Source: CBDUUP01 sp965370435
GTDB lineage: Bacteria; Chloroflexota; Anaerolineae; Anaerolineales; UBA11579
Length of the DNA stretch: 8,859 bases
Direction of reading: 5' to 3'
NCBI GenBank assembly: GCA_965370435.1
Contig: CBDUUP010000182.1
Coordinates: forward strand, 1 to 8,859
Positions 1-6,853 of this stretch are shown here, piece after piece. Within the stretch, counting starts at the first letter, position 1. Each line of letters begins with the position of its first letter. A program made the translations under genes and the position numbers. A model generated the notes under the pieces. It searched no databases, was not told the origin of the DNA, and saw nothing but the letters and a program-made list of their open reading frames with translations.

Positions 1-1
1 C

Positions 2-235
2 GACATGAAGAAGGCCAAAGAAATCCTGGGCGATACGGTCACTATCTATGGCAACGTCCCCTCGGCCATGTTGGTCTTTGGCTCGGTGGAAGAAGTGGAC
101 GCTTACTGCAAGCAGCTCATTGAAGACTGCGCTGAGGGCGGCGGCTTCATTTTGGGCGCGGAATGTGAAGTCCCCTGGGATTCCAAGCCCGACAACGTCC
201 GCGCTATGATGGAGTCGGTGAAGAAGTACAGTTAG
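2..235 (+). CDS. UroD/MtaA-like methyltransferase, C-terminal part (5' truncated by window)
   Basis: Only the last 77 codons are present; the frame is open to the window edge, so the start lies upstream. The visible part matches the C-terminal end of the uroporphyrinogen decarboxylase superfamily as found in corrinoid-dependent methyltransferases (MtaA/MtbA-like): GNVPSAMLVFGS, followed by a helix (EEVDAYCKQLIEDC), the GGGFILGAECEVPWDS strand and loop, and the closing DNVRAMM helix. In anaerobes such proteins usually move a methyl group between a corrinoid protein and a thiol or folate carrier in the cytoplasm, instead of making haem. The MttB-family gene at 3986-5419 supports the methyltransferase reading over true haem UroD. 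The catalytic N-terminal and zinc-binding regions are outside the window, so substrate and exact subfamily cannot be judged. The ATG at 5 is an internal Met, not a start. Confidence 0.75.
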   Translation, partial: DMKKAKEILGDTVTIYGNVPSAMLVFGSVEEVDAYCKQLIEDCAEGGGFILGAECEVPWDSKPDNVRAMMESVKKYS

Positions 236-242
236 TAAAACA

Positions 243-346
<104 letters not shown>

Positions 347-355
347 AAAAATATT

Positions 356-362
356 AGGTAGG
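356..362 (+). promoter_or_regulatory. Ribosome binding site deciding the aminotransferase start
   Basis: AGGTAGG lies six bases before the ATG at 369. It begins just after the palindromic repeat ends, so the repeat replaces the rest of the upstream region and the alternative GTG at 342 has no comparable site. Confidence 0.6.
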
Positions 363-368
363 CATCTT

Positions 369-1721
369 ATGACCCAACCCAAAGACAAACAAGAACTCCT
401 CCAAGCCCTTCGCGACAGCACGCCCAAATCGGGAGAGCTATGGCGCAATTCTCAGGACGTGATCCCTGGGGGACTGTTGAGCCTTGCGCGGAAATTCGAA
501 CCCTATCCCTTTTACACCCAGCGAGGGCAGGGGCCTTACATCTGGGATATTGACGGCAACCGTTACATTGACTGCTGCACCTCATACGGTGTCCTCCTGC
601 TGGGGCACCGCCCCCAGGTGGTGCTGGATGCGCTGAAAACCCAGGAGGAGCTAGGGATGGTGTACGGCACGCCCCATCCCCTGGAGATCGCCTTCGCCGA
701 GCGGTTCATCGAGTGCGTCCCCTGCGCCGAACGGATGTTGATATGCAACTCCGGCACCGAGGCCACGATGCAGGCCATCCGCATCCTGCGCGCCTACACT
801 GGCAAGGATAAGATTGCCAAGTTCGAGGGCGCATACCACGGCTGGCACGACTACGCCAGTTGGAACGTCGGCATCTACGAAGAGACCATGGGACCGGTGG
901 ATCGCCCCACTCCTACGCCAGAGTCAGCCGGGATTCCCCAGGCCGTCGAGGATACCGTCGTTGTTTTGCCTTACAATGAAAGCGCATTCGCCATGATCGA
1001 AGAACACGCCCAAGAGTTGGCGGGTGTGATGGTTGAGCCAGTATTTGGCACCGGAACCATTCCGGGCGATAAGGAATTCTGGCAAAAATTGCGTCAGGTC
1101 ACCAAGAAATTGGAGGTTCCGCTGTTCTTTGACGAGGTCATCACCGGCTTTCGCATGGCCCTGGGCGGCGCGCAGGAGTTCTACGGCGTCATCCCCGACA
1201 TCGCCACCTATGGGAAGATCATCGGCGGGGGGCTGCCGGTGGGCGCGGTGGGCTGCTCGCAGGAATACATGGAAGCCGTCTTGAGCAAGGACCTTTCCCT
1301 CGCCGTGGCAGGCACTTTCAGCGGGAATCCGATGACGTTGGCCGCCGGTCATGCGGTGTTGGGTTACTTGATGGAGAATCGGCATATATACGATGAACTG
1401 GCCGCCAAAGGCGACCGTCTTCGCTCCGGTTTCAACGACTTCGCCCAGGCGAATGATCTCCCCGCGACGATGACGGGAGTCGGCTCGCTCTTCCAGACCC
1501 ATCTCAAATCCCCGCCCATTGAAAAACCCCGCGATCTGTTGGGCCAGCACTACGATTCTCTGGGCGACCTCCAGCTATACCTGCGGCACAACGGAGTCTT
1601 CATCCCCTGGCTGCACCTGGCCTTCCTCTCCACCGCCCATAGCGATGAAGACGTTGAGGAAGTATTGCGCGTCCATCAGATTTCAGTGGAGGCGAGTTTG
1701 AAAGCCTATGGCGTGATATAG
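369..1721 (+). CDS. Class III PLP-dependent aminotransferase, glutamate-1-semialdehyde aminomutase-like
   Basis: This is a 450-residue cytoplasmic PLP enzyme of fold type I. Visible motifs are CNSGTEATMQAIR (residues 126-138, phosphate cup), FEGAYHGWHD (152-161), FFDEVITGFR (253-262, with Asp255 for the pyridine nitrogen), TYGKIIGGGLPVGAVG (280-295, with the PLP lysine at about Lys283) and GTFSGNP (315-321). These resemble glutamate-1-semialdehyde 2,1-aminomutase (HemL), and the length is close to HemL's usual 430 or so. No hemA, hemB or hemC lies nearby, so a secondary aminotransferase or aminomutase acting on an amino acid or diamine is more likely; the substrate is not known. The ATG at 369 is chosen because AGGTAGG (356-362) lies six bases upstream. 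An in-frame GTG at 342 lies inside the palindromic repeat and is unlikely to be used. The FAD oxidoreductase follows 85 bases downstream on the same strand. Confidence 0.88.
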   Translation: MTQPKDKQELLQALRDSTPKSGELWRNSQDVIPGGLLSLARKFEPYPFYTQRGQGPYIWDIDGNRYIDCCTSYGVLLLGHRPQVVLDALKTQEELGMVYGTPHPLEIAFAERFIECVPCAERMLICNSGTEATMQAIRILRAYTGKDKIAKFEGAYHGWHDYASWNVGIYEETMGPVDRPTPTPESAGIPQAVEDTVVVLPYNESAFAMIEEHAQELAGVMVEPVFGTGTIPGDKEFWQKLRQVTKKLEVPLFFDEVITGFRMALGGAQEFYGVIPDIATYGKIIGGGLPVGAVGCSQEYMEAVLSKDLSLAVAGTFSGNPMTLAAGHAVLGYLMENRHIYDELAAKGDRLRSGFNDFAQANDLPATMTGVGSLFQTHLKSPPIEKPRDLLGQHYDSLGDLQLYLRHNGVFIPWLHLAFLSTAHSDEDVEEVLRVHQISVEASLKAYGVI

Positions 1722-1806
1722 GCACAGCAAAAAAAATTCTACCCCTCCCAAATGAATCGAGTACAATGAGGTCGAGAGATTCAAGTATGTGATTTCGGAG
1801 CAATGC

Positions 1807-3081
1807 ATGAAAGCCATTCCCTATTGGCCCGATAACACCCCTTTCCCCGAAGACATCCACCTCAGCCGCGAACTGCCTTCCCAAGTGGACGTAGCCATCG
1901 TCGGCAGCGGCTTCACCGGATTGTCCGCGGCCATAACCCTGGCGAAGGCCGGGGTCAGCGTGGTGGTGTTCGAGAAAGAGACCATCGGATGGGGCGCTAG
2001 CTCCCGCAATGGCGGCATCTTCAGCGACGGCTTATTCATGGGCGAAGAAGCGCTTGAGGCGAAATATGGGAGAGAAAAGGCCCTCGCCTTCTGGCAATGG
2101 TCGATTGACGCTTGTGATTATGTAGAAGAAATGGTCGAGCGTGAAAAAATTGAATGCGATTACCGTCGTTCTGGCGAGATTCTTTTGGCGAGTAAACCAT
2201 CTCATTTTGAAGCGCTAATTAAACATGAAGCCTACAAAGAGAAGGTTTATGGAAATGCGCATAGCCAATTACTGGACGCGGACCAAATTGAGGAGGAGAT
2301 AGGCAGCAAAATTTACTACGGAGGGCGATTGAATGAAGGCGGCGGCGTTTTAGACCCAGCGAAATACGTTTATGGTTTGGCTCGTCTGGCAGTTCAAAAC
2401 GGCGTCCTATTGTTTGAAAAAACTGAGGTCCAAAGGATACGCCGGGAAAACGGTACCAAGATCATGTCAACTTCCAGCGGGGAGGTGAAGGCCGGCGAGG
2501 TTCTTCTGGCGACCAATGGATATACCGGCAATTTGGTCCCCAGGGTGCGGCACGGCATTATCTCAGGGGCTTGCTATTCCATCGTCACCGAACCTCTCTC
2601 GCCCCAAATGCAGGAAGAGATAAATCCCAACGGACGCTGTTTCTACGATTCCCGGAATTTCATCAATTATTTCCGTCTGACCGCGGATGGACGCGTGTTG
2701 ATTGGGGGCCGTACCACACTGGCTGCGGGGGATGACCTCACCATGAGCGGCGCCGACCTTCGAGATCGCCTGGTCGTCATCCACCCCCAATTGAAAGATG
2801 TCCAGGTTAGCCATAGTTGGTCCGGCCAGTTGGGCTTGACCTTCGATCAGATGCCCCACGTCGGATACGAGGGCGGCGTGCATTTTGCGTATGGCTACTT
2901 TGGGCACGGGGTCATCCTGGCCAGCTACCTGGGCCGTGAGATGGGGCTGATCTTGTCCGGCCAACAGGAGGGCAGCCTATTCCAGGAGATCAAACATCCC
3001 CGCTATTTCTTCGCCTCCTGGGAGCGGCTTTACATGCCCTTGCTCAACGCCTATTTCCGGTTTGGGGATTGGATGGGGTGA
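1807..3081 (+). CDS. FAD-dependent oxidoreductase of the DAO (glycine/D-amino acid oxidase) family
   Basis: This is a 424-residue flavoprotein. The N-terminal Rossmann motif VDVAIVGSGFTGLSAA (residues 27-42, GxGxxG at 33-38) is followed by the adenine-ribose acidic residue in VVVFEKE and by WGASSRNGG (62-70), typical of the DAO family (DadA, PuuB, sarcosine oxidase group). ATNGYTG (235-241) and the C-terminal FAD-contacting GYFGHGV (363-369) complete the fold. Family members oxidise C-N bonds of amino acids, N-methyl amino acids or polyamine derivatives; the N-terminal PYW segment and overall length are reminiscent of PuuB-like proteins, but the substrate cannot be told. No signal peptide or membrane segment is seen. 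The start at 1807 is preferred over a GTG at 1789 because CGGAG (1796-1800) lies six bases before it. Codons for residues about 100-200 are clearly AT-richer than those on either side. Confidence 0.88.
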   Translation: MKAIPYWPDNTPFPEDIHLSRELPSQVDVAIVGSGFTGLSAAITLAKAGVSVVVFEKETIGWGASSRNGGIFSDGLFMGEEALEAKYGREKALAFWQWSIDACDYVEEMVEREKIECDYRRSGEILLASKPSHFEALIKHEAYKEKVYGNAHSQLLDADQIEEEIGSKIYYGGRLNEGGGVLDPAKYVYGLARLAVQNGVLLFEKTEVQRIRRENGTKIMSTSSGEVKAGEVLLATNGYTGNLVPRVRHGIISGACYSIVTEPLSPQMQEEINPNGRCFYDSRNFINYFRLTADGRVLIGGRTTLAAGDDLTMSGADLRDRLVVIHPQLKDVQVSHSWSGQLGLTFDQMPHVGYEGGVHFAYGYFGHGVILASYLGREMGLILSGQQEGSLFQEIKHPRYFFASWERLYMPLLNAYFRFGDWMG

Positions 3082-3082
3082 T

Positions 3083-3130
3083 AGGAAGGTAGGCAACCAG
3101 GCAACAAGGTAATTAGGCAGCAAGGCGGAA
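3083..3130. repeat. Six imperfect 8-bp tandem units (AGGnnnnn) between convergent genes
   Basis: Immediately after the oxidoreductase stop codon the sequence divides into six consecutive 8-base units: AGGAAGGT, AGGCAACC, AGGCAACA, AGGTAATT, AGGCAGCA and AGGCGGAA. Every unit begins with AGG, and four share AGGC. The region (3082-3146) separates the ends of the two converging gene sets. No convincing hairpin terminator for either strand is visible in it. Confidence 0.55.
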
Positions 3131-3146
3131 ACTTAATTGATGACTT

Positions 3147-3896
3147 CTACCGCTGAGTCATCCTCATCCATATCTGGCCCAGGAAGGTGTCGGCCTGGAC
3201 GATCAGGGCGCGGGGGATAATTTTTCTTCGGCGAAGGGAGCGCATTTGTTTGGGTGTCGCCTCTCCTCTCACACACTCGCCCATGAACTGGCCCAGCCGT
3301 TGAGCTTTCTTCCAGAGTTTGGCCTGGTCTTCCACCCGCACGCATAGATCCGCCGAGGCGGCGGCCTCTTCCCCGAAGAGAGGGGAAACTCCGCTCATGC
3401 GGCAGACATCGCCTTTTCCGCAGGTCAGGCAGGGCACGTTGCCGCGCACCTTCACCTGGCCCAGGAGCCACATGCGTTCTATAAGAATCTCTCTCGCCAT
3501 CATCTCGCTGTTCAAGTAGACGCTGAGGGGCGATATTCCGGTGACCACGGTGATGGCGAATTTCCCCCGGTTGAGATTGTTGACGTGACGCATGGACCAC
3601 AATCTTTCCAGAAAGGCTTTGGTCCATCCATCCAGGATTCCGTAGGGCGTATACCCGCCGATCACCAACCCCCGCGCCTCCTTGACCTTCTCGGCCAGGG
3701 CGGGGAAATCGTCTTTGGTTTTGCAGATGTTGTCCGGCACGCACAGCCTACACGCCCTGCACGGTGAGATTTTCTTTGCGCTCAACTTGACGAATTCGTA
3801 ATCCAACCCGCTGGCCTCCAATATCCCCTTGACCATCCGATCCGTGTTGCTGTTTGCTATGGGACTGCCGGATACACCCAAAACTTGAAGGCTCAT
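3147..3896 (-). CDS. NADPH-dependent FMN reductase / iron-sulfur flavoprotein (Isf-like)
   Basis: This 249-residue protein has a flavodoxin-like N-terminus, LGVSGSPIANSNTDRM (residues 6-21), where SGSP and the following Asn/Thr bind the FMN phosphate. The cysteine motif at Cys46, Cys49, Cys52 and Cys58 (CX2CX2CX5C) is the compact 4Fe-4S ligand motif of archaeal and bacterial Isf proteins. GGYTPYG (80-86) is the family's second FMN loop. A further cysteine group at 156, 159 and 165 could be structural or bind a second centre. Isf proteins transfer electrons in anaerobes; here it could feed the corrinoid/methyltransferase system or another redox step, which is inference. The start has a good ribosome binding site (GAGGTAGGA, about eleven bases upstream on the minus strand). 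It lies 89 bases downstream of the MttB-family gene on the same strand. The C-terminal seven or so residues may be out of frame (see findings). Confidence 0.85.
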   Translation of the reverse strand: MSLQVLGVSGSPIANSNTDRMVKGILEASGLDYEFVKLSAKKISPCRACRLCVPDNICKTKDDFPALAEKVKEARGLVIGGYTPYGILDGWTKAFLERLWSMRHVNNLNRGKFAITVVTGISPLSVYLNSEMMAREILIERMWLLGQVKVRGNVPCLTCGKGDVCRMSGVSPLFGEEAAASADLCVRVEDQAKLWKKAQRLGQFMGECVRGEATPKQMRSLRRRKIIPRALIVQADTFLGQIWMRMTQR

Positions 3897-3926
3897 CTTC
3901 CTACCTCATTACGTTGTCTTGAAGGT

Positions 3927-3981
3927 TTCAGTCCGCCGAAGGGCGGACTTCGTAATAGTTCCTGCGACTTCAGTCGCCGAA
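3927..3981. repeat. REP-like pair of short hairpins between the MttB-family and flavoprotein genes
   Basis: Two related hairpin units share the direct repeat TTCAGTC(C)GCCGAA (3927-3940 and 3969-3981). The first hairpin has arms GTCCGCC and GGCGGAC (3931-3948) with a four-base loop, plus one further A-T pair. The second has arms GCGAC and GTCGC (3964-3977) around TTCA. On the minus strand neither is followed by a run of T, so they look like REP-type intergenic repeats and not classic terminators. They could still modulate or stabilise the transcript between the two genes. Confidence 0.6.
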
Positions 3982-3985
3982 CGCC

Positions 3986-5419
3986 CTACTGACTTTCCCT
4001 CGCCCTCTCCTGGATCCTCTCCAATTCCCTCTCAACATCTTCGTCAAAGGGCATCGGTTTGTGAGTCTCCAAAATTTCCTCAACCTTCGCCCGGGCTTCC
4101 TCCAGGATACCCGGCCTTCCTGCCGCATCCCATTCATCGAAAGAGCCGTGCATCCCGAAATTGCTGAGATACCATTCCCCTTCGCGGGCCGCGGCCCGGG
4201 TGGATTTCTCCCCCAGGAAATTCCCTCCCGGCCCGACTTTCTCAATAACGTCGTCTAGCCATTTTCCCTCCCCAGAGACGAACCCTCGCCGAGCCTGCCG
4301 GTTCAACTTGAACACTTCCACGTCAATCATGATTTGCTCGAAGCACATATTGAGCACGCTGCCCGTCAGACCCGGGCCGATCAGGATGTCCGGCCAGGAT
4401 AGGGCGGTCAATAAGCCGTTGGTGGCCTTCTCATATCCGGCCTGGATGCCGGGGAAGTGTTGGTCGGTGCCCGCGCCCGCGGCCCAGACCGGGAATCCAT
4501 AGTAGCGTCCCATCTCGGTCACCGCCGCGCCCAGCAGTCCGCCCTCCACCGCGCCGCCGGTGTAGCGGCCATCACGGGGGTCTATCAAGATGGGCACGGG
4601 GGAATAGATGAAAGGTGTGCCCGGCGAGGCTGCTTGGATCAAGCAGAGGTACCCCAACGCCTCACAATTCCCTAACAAGATGGTGGAGATCATGCTGGCC
4701 GGAGAGGTAGCTCCCATCATCGGCATGGGCATGACGGCGACGGGAATATCCCATCCTGCCAGCGCCAGATAAGCGTCAGTCTGCTGCCCAACCATGGTAA
4801 GGGGCGATTGGGAGTTCAATAAATAGGAAATCGGATGCTCTTTGCGGATGGTTTCCTTATCGCCAAATATGGTCTGGATGATCTCCAGGAACCAGGGAAC
4901 TTCATCTTCGTTGTCCAGGGCTTCCTGGACGTGTTTGGAGAAATTCCCGAACAGGTTGCGCCAGAAGTGAACCATTTCGTAATGAGTCCGAGTCCCCTCC
5001 CAGCCCTTCACCATGGGCCAATAAACCCCGATTTCGTCCAGATAGTCCAGAATGCGGGTGGCATTCCGCCAGTCATCAAACGTACCTGGACGGCGCTCTC
5101 CGGTGAAAGGGTCAACCACGTTGGCTGCCTCGCCATCGCCGCAGAACACGCACTCCCCGATATTGACCTCAAAATCCCACCCCGGCCTCCGCGCGCTCAG
5201 CTTGAATTTTTTGACGGCTACCTTAATGGCCTCTTCAACCAATACCCGCGGAAACCGGACGATGTGGGTGGTCTCGTTCACCTCCGCGCCGGCCTCTTTG
5301 AGGATCTTCCGGCCCTTCTTGGTGTCCACCTTCATGCCGGTGTTGGACAGGATTTTGAGCGAACGTTCGTGAATCTGGGCGCGCTCATCTTCTGAAAGGA
5401 CTTGGATTGTGGTTTCCAT
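3986..5419 (-). CDS. MttB-superfamily (trimethylamine/glycine betaine type) methyltransferase, non-pyrrolysine
   Basis: This 477-residue protein matches the trimethylamine methyltransferase superfamily (COG5598 type). It opens with the usual helical start, HERSLKILSNTGMKVD (residues 17-32), then GRKILKEAGAEV (36-47) and the loop VDPFTGERRPGTFDDW (102-117). The TIM-barrel half contains PMPMMGATSPAS (231-242), GNCEALGYLCLIQ (250-262), TGGAVEGGL (287-295) and TDQHFPGIQAGYEKA (318-332). Archaeal MttB uses an in-frame TAG to encode pyrrolysine; this gene has no internal TAG, as in bacterial MtgB-type proteins. Those move a methyl group from a quaternary amine such as glycine betaine, proline betaine or carnitine to a corrinoid protein. 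No corrinoid protein is in the window, though a UroD-like partner lies at its other end. The start at 5419 has only a weak purine stretch upstream, next to the palindromic repeat. Substrate is unknown. Confidence 0.87.
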   Translation of the reverse strand: METTIQVLSEDERAQIHERSLKILSNTGMKVDTKKGRKILKEAGAEVNETTHIVRFPRVLVEEAIKVAVKKFKLSARRPGWDFEVNIGECVFCGDGEAANVVDPFTGERRPGTFDDWRNATRILDYLDEIGVYWPMVKGWEGTRTHYEMVHFWRNLFGNFSKHVQEALDNEDEVPWFLEIIQTIFGDKETIRKEHPISYLLNSQSPLTMVGQQTDAYLALAGWDIPVAVMPMPMMGATSPASMISTILLGNCEALGYLCLIQAASPGTPFIYSPVPILIDPRDGRYTGGAVEGGLLGAAVTEMGRYYGFPVWAAGAGTDQHFPGIQAGYEKATNGLLTALSWPDILIGPGLTGSVLNMCFEQIMIDVEVFKLNRQARRGFVSGEGKWLDDVIEKVGPGGNFLGEKSTRAAAREGEWYLSNFGMHGSFDEWDAAGRPGILEEARAKVEEILETHKPMPFDEDVERELERIQERARESQ

Positions 5420-5430
5420 AGGGATCTTTC

Positions 5431-5500
5431 TTTACAAAGAGCGCAGAGTGCGAATGAGATACTCACGCCACTCTGCGCTCTCTGCGATCTTTGCGGTAAA
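5431..5500. repeat. Second intergenic palindromic repeat, related to the one at 243-346
   Basis: The gap between the GTPase and MttB-family genes contains an imperfect inverted repeat. Outer arms are TTTAC (5431-5435) and GTAAA (5496-5500), then AAAGA (5436-5440) and TCTTT (5488-5492). The inner core is GCGCAGAGTG (5441-5450) and CACTCTGCGC (5469-5478), exactly complementary. The right arm is longer than the left by about twelve bases, consistent with small deletions in the left arm. Its end on the right, CTTTGCGGTAAA, parallels TCTCTGCGGTGAA in the other copy. Little space is left for other regulatory signals between these two genes. Confidence 0.7.
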
Positions 5501-5505
5501 AATCT

Positions 5506-6843
5506 TTACTTGACGTGATCTTTGATGAAATCCTCCAGCACACCGGTGAGGTTGGGCCTGCCGATCTCCTGCAAGTTGTAGTAAACCCGGGTGTTGGGCT
5601 TGTCAATTTTGATGATCCGGTTCAGGTCTATGGGGGTGCCGATGACGACCGCGTCGCAGTCGGTGTTGTTGATGGTGGTCTCCAGGTCTTTGAGCTGCTG
5701 TTCACCGTAGCCCATCGCCGGGAGGAGGACGCCGATGTCGGGGTAGATCTCAAAGGTCTCGGCGAGTTTGCCCACCGCGTAAGGTCGCGGATCTACGAAT
5801 TCAGCCGCGCCGAACTTCTGGGCGGCGACTATGGCCGCGCCGATCTTCATCCCGCCGTGGGTGAGAGTCGGGCCATCTTCCACCGCTAATACGCGCTTGC
5901 CCTTGACCAAAGAGGGATCATCCATATCCAGGGTTGAAGCGGCATCAATGACGATCGCGTTCGGCGCAACTGCGGCGATGTTCTTCCGCACGGTTTCGAT
6001 ACCGGCCCCGTCGGCGCTGTCCATCTTGTTGATGACCACCACGTCGGACAGGCGAAGAGTCACTTCGCCGGGGTAGTAGGTCAGTTCGTGGCCGGGGCGG
6101 TGGGGGTCAACCACGGTGACGTGCAGGTCGGGCGTGTAGAAGGGAAAGTCGTTGTTCCCGCCGTCCCATACGATCACGTCGCAACCATCCGGGTCTTCTT
6201 CCGCGGCTCGCAGAATGGCCTCGTAATCCACGCCCGCATAGATGACGTTGCCCCGGACGATGTGGGGTTCATATTCCTCCATCTCCTCGATGGTGCATTT
6301 GTGCTTCTCCAGGTCGGCCAACTCGGCGAAGCGCTGCACTTTTTGAGCGATGAGGTCCCCATAAGGCATGGGATGGCGGATGGCGACTACCTTCAAGCCC
6401 TTCTCCATCAGTATCTCGATGATCCGCCGGGAGGTCTGGCTTTTTCCGCATCCGGTGCGCACCGCGCCCACCGAGATGACCGGCTTGACGCTCTTGACCA
6501 TCGTGTCGTTAGGGCCGAACAATACGTAGCTGGCCCCCGCGGCTTGCACGATGGCGCTCATGGACATGACGTGCTGGTAGGTGACGTCGCTGTAGGAAAA
6601 GGCGCAGTCGTCAGCCTTGAGGTCTTTTATCAACCGGGGGAGTTCTTCCTCCGCATAGATTGGAATGCCTTCGGGATAGAGTTCACCTGCTAATTCAGCC
6701 GGGTATTTCCGGCCTTCGATATCGGGGATTTGGGCCGCGGTGAAGGCCACCACGTTGTAGTTCTCGTTACCCCGGTAGTAGGTGTTGAAGTTGTGGAAAT
6801 CTCTTCCGGCTGCGCCGATGATGATCACATTTCTTTTGGTCAT
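5506..6843 (-). CDS. Cyclic 2,3-diphosphoglycerate synthetase-like P-loop GTPase (COG2403 type)
   Basis: This 445-residue cytoplasmic protein has three parts. The N-terminal Rossmann-like domain starts VIIIGAAGRDFHNFN (residues 6-20) and has YSDVTYQHVM (84-93). The central P-loop domain carries VRTGCGKSQTSR (128-139, Walker A-type with Lys134), VWDGGNNDFPF (225-235, probable metal/nucleotide site), and NKMD (272-275, the guanine-specificity motif of GTPases). The C-terminal domain includes EDGPTLTHGGM (322-332). This arrangement and length match the family of Methanothermus cyclic 2,3-diphosphoglycerate synthetase (about 460 residues). Bacterial members are annotated as predicted GTPases and have no settled role. 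Its start is ten bases from the end of the amidinotransferase gene, with GAGGA just before the ATG, so the two are almost certainly co-transcribed. Whether it makes a cyclic phosphoanhydride here or activates another substrate is open. Confidence 0.82.
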   Translation of the reverse strand: MTKRNVIIIGAAGRDFHNFNTYYRGNENYNVVAFTAAQIPDIEGRKYPAELAGELYPEGIPIYAEEELPRLIKDLKADDCAFSYSDVTYQHVMSMSAIVQAAGASYVLFGPNDTMVKSVKPVISVGAVRTGCGKSQTSRRIIEILMEKGLKVVAIRHPMPYGDLIAQKVQRFAELADLEKHKCTIEEMEEYEPHIVRGNVIYAGVDYEAILRAAEEDPDGCDVIVWDGGNNDFPFYTPDLHVTVVDPHRPGHELTYYPGEVTLRLSDVVVINKMDSADGAGIETVRKNIAAVAPNAIVIDAASTLDMDDPSLVKGKRVLAVEDGPTLTHGGMKIGAAIVAAQKFGAAEFVDPRPYAVGKLAETFEIYPDIGVLLPAMGYGEQQLKDLETTINNTDCDAVVIGTPIDLNRIIKIDKPNTRVYYNLQEIGRPNLTGVLEDFIKDHVK

Positions 6844-6853
6844 AGTGTCCTCG

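Noticed and set aside
924..1550. 208-codon open frame on the minus strand
   Set aside because: It is antisense to the well-supported aminotransferase, has no recognisable domain, and reflects GC-rich codon structure.
1737..1767. Promoter before the FAD oxidoreductase (TACAAT at 1762-1767)
   Set aside because: No acceptable -35 hexamer at 16-18 bases; the genes may be co-transcribed from upstream.
1789..1806. GTG start adding six residues to the FAD oxidoreductase
   Set aside because: ATG at 1807 has CGGAG six bases upstream; the GTG has no comparable site, and the extra residues are not part of the fold.
4835..5395. 186-codon open frame on the plus strand
   Set aside because: It is antisense to the MttB-family gene and shows no domain or start signal.
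3986..5419. Pyrrolysine-containing MttB
   Set aside because: No in-frame TAG occurs inside the gene; its only TAG is the terminal stop, so this is the non-pyrrolysine branch.
6088..6693. 201-codon open frame on the plus strand
   Set aside because: It is antisense to the GTPase gene, whose P-loop and NKMD motifs are clear; low-complexity V/G/D-rich product with no family features.
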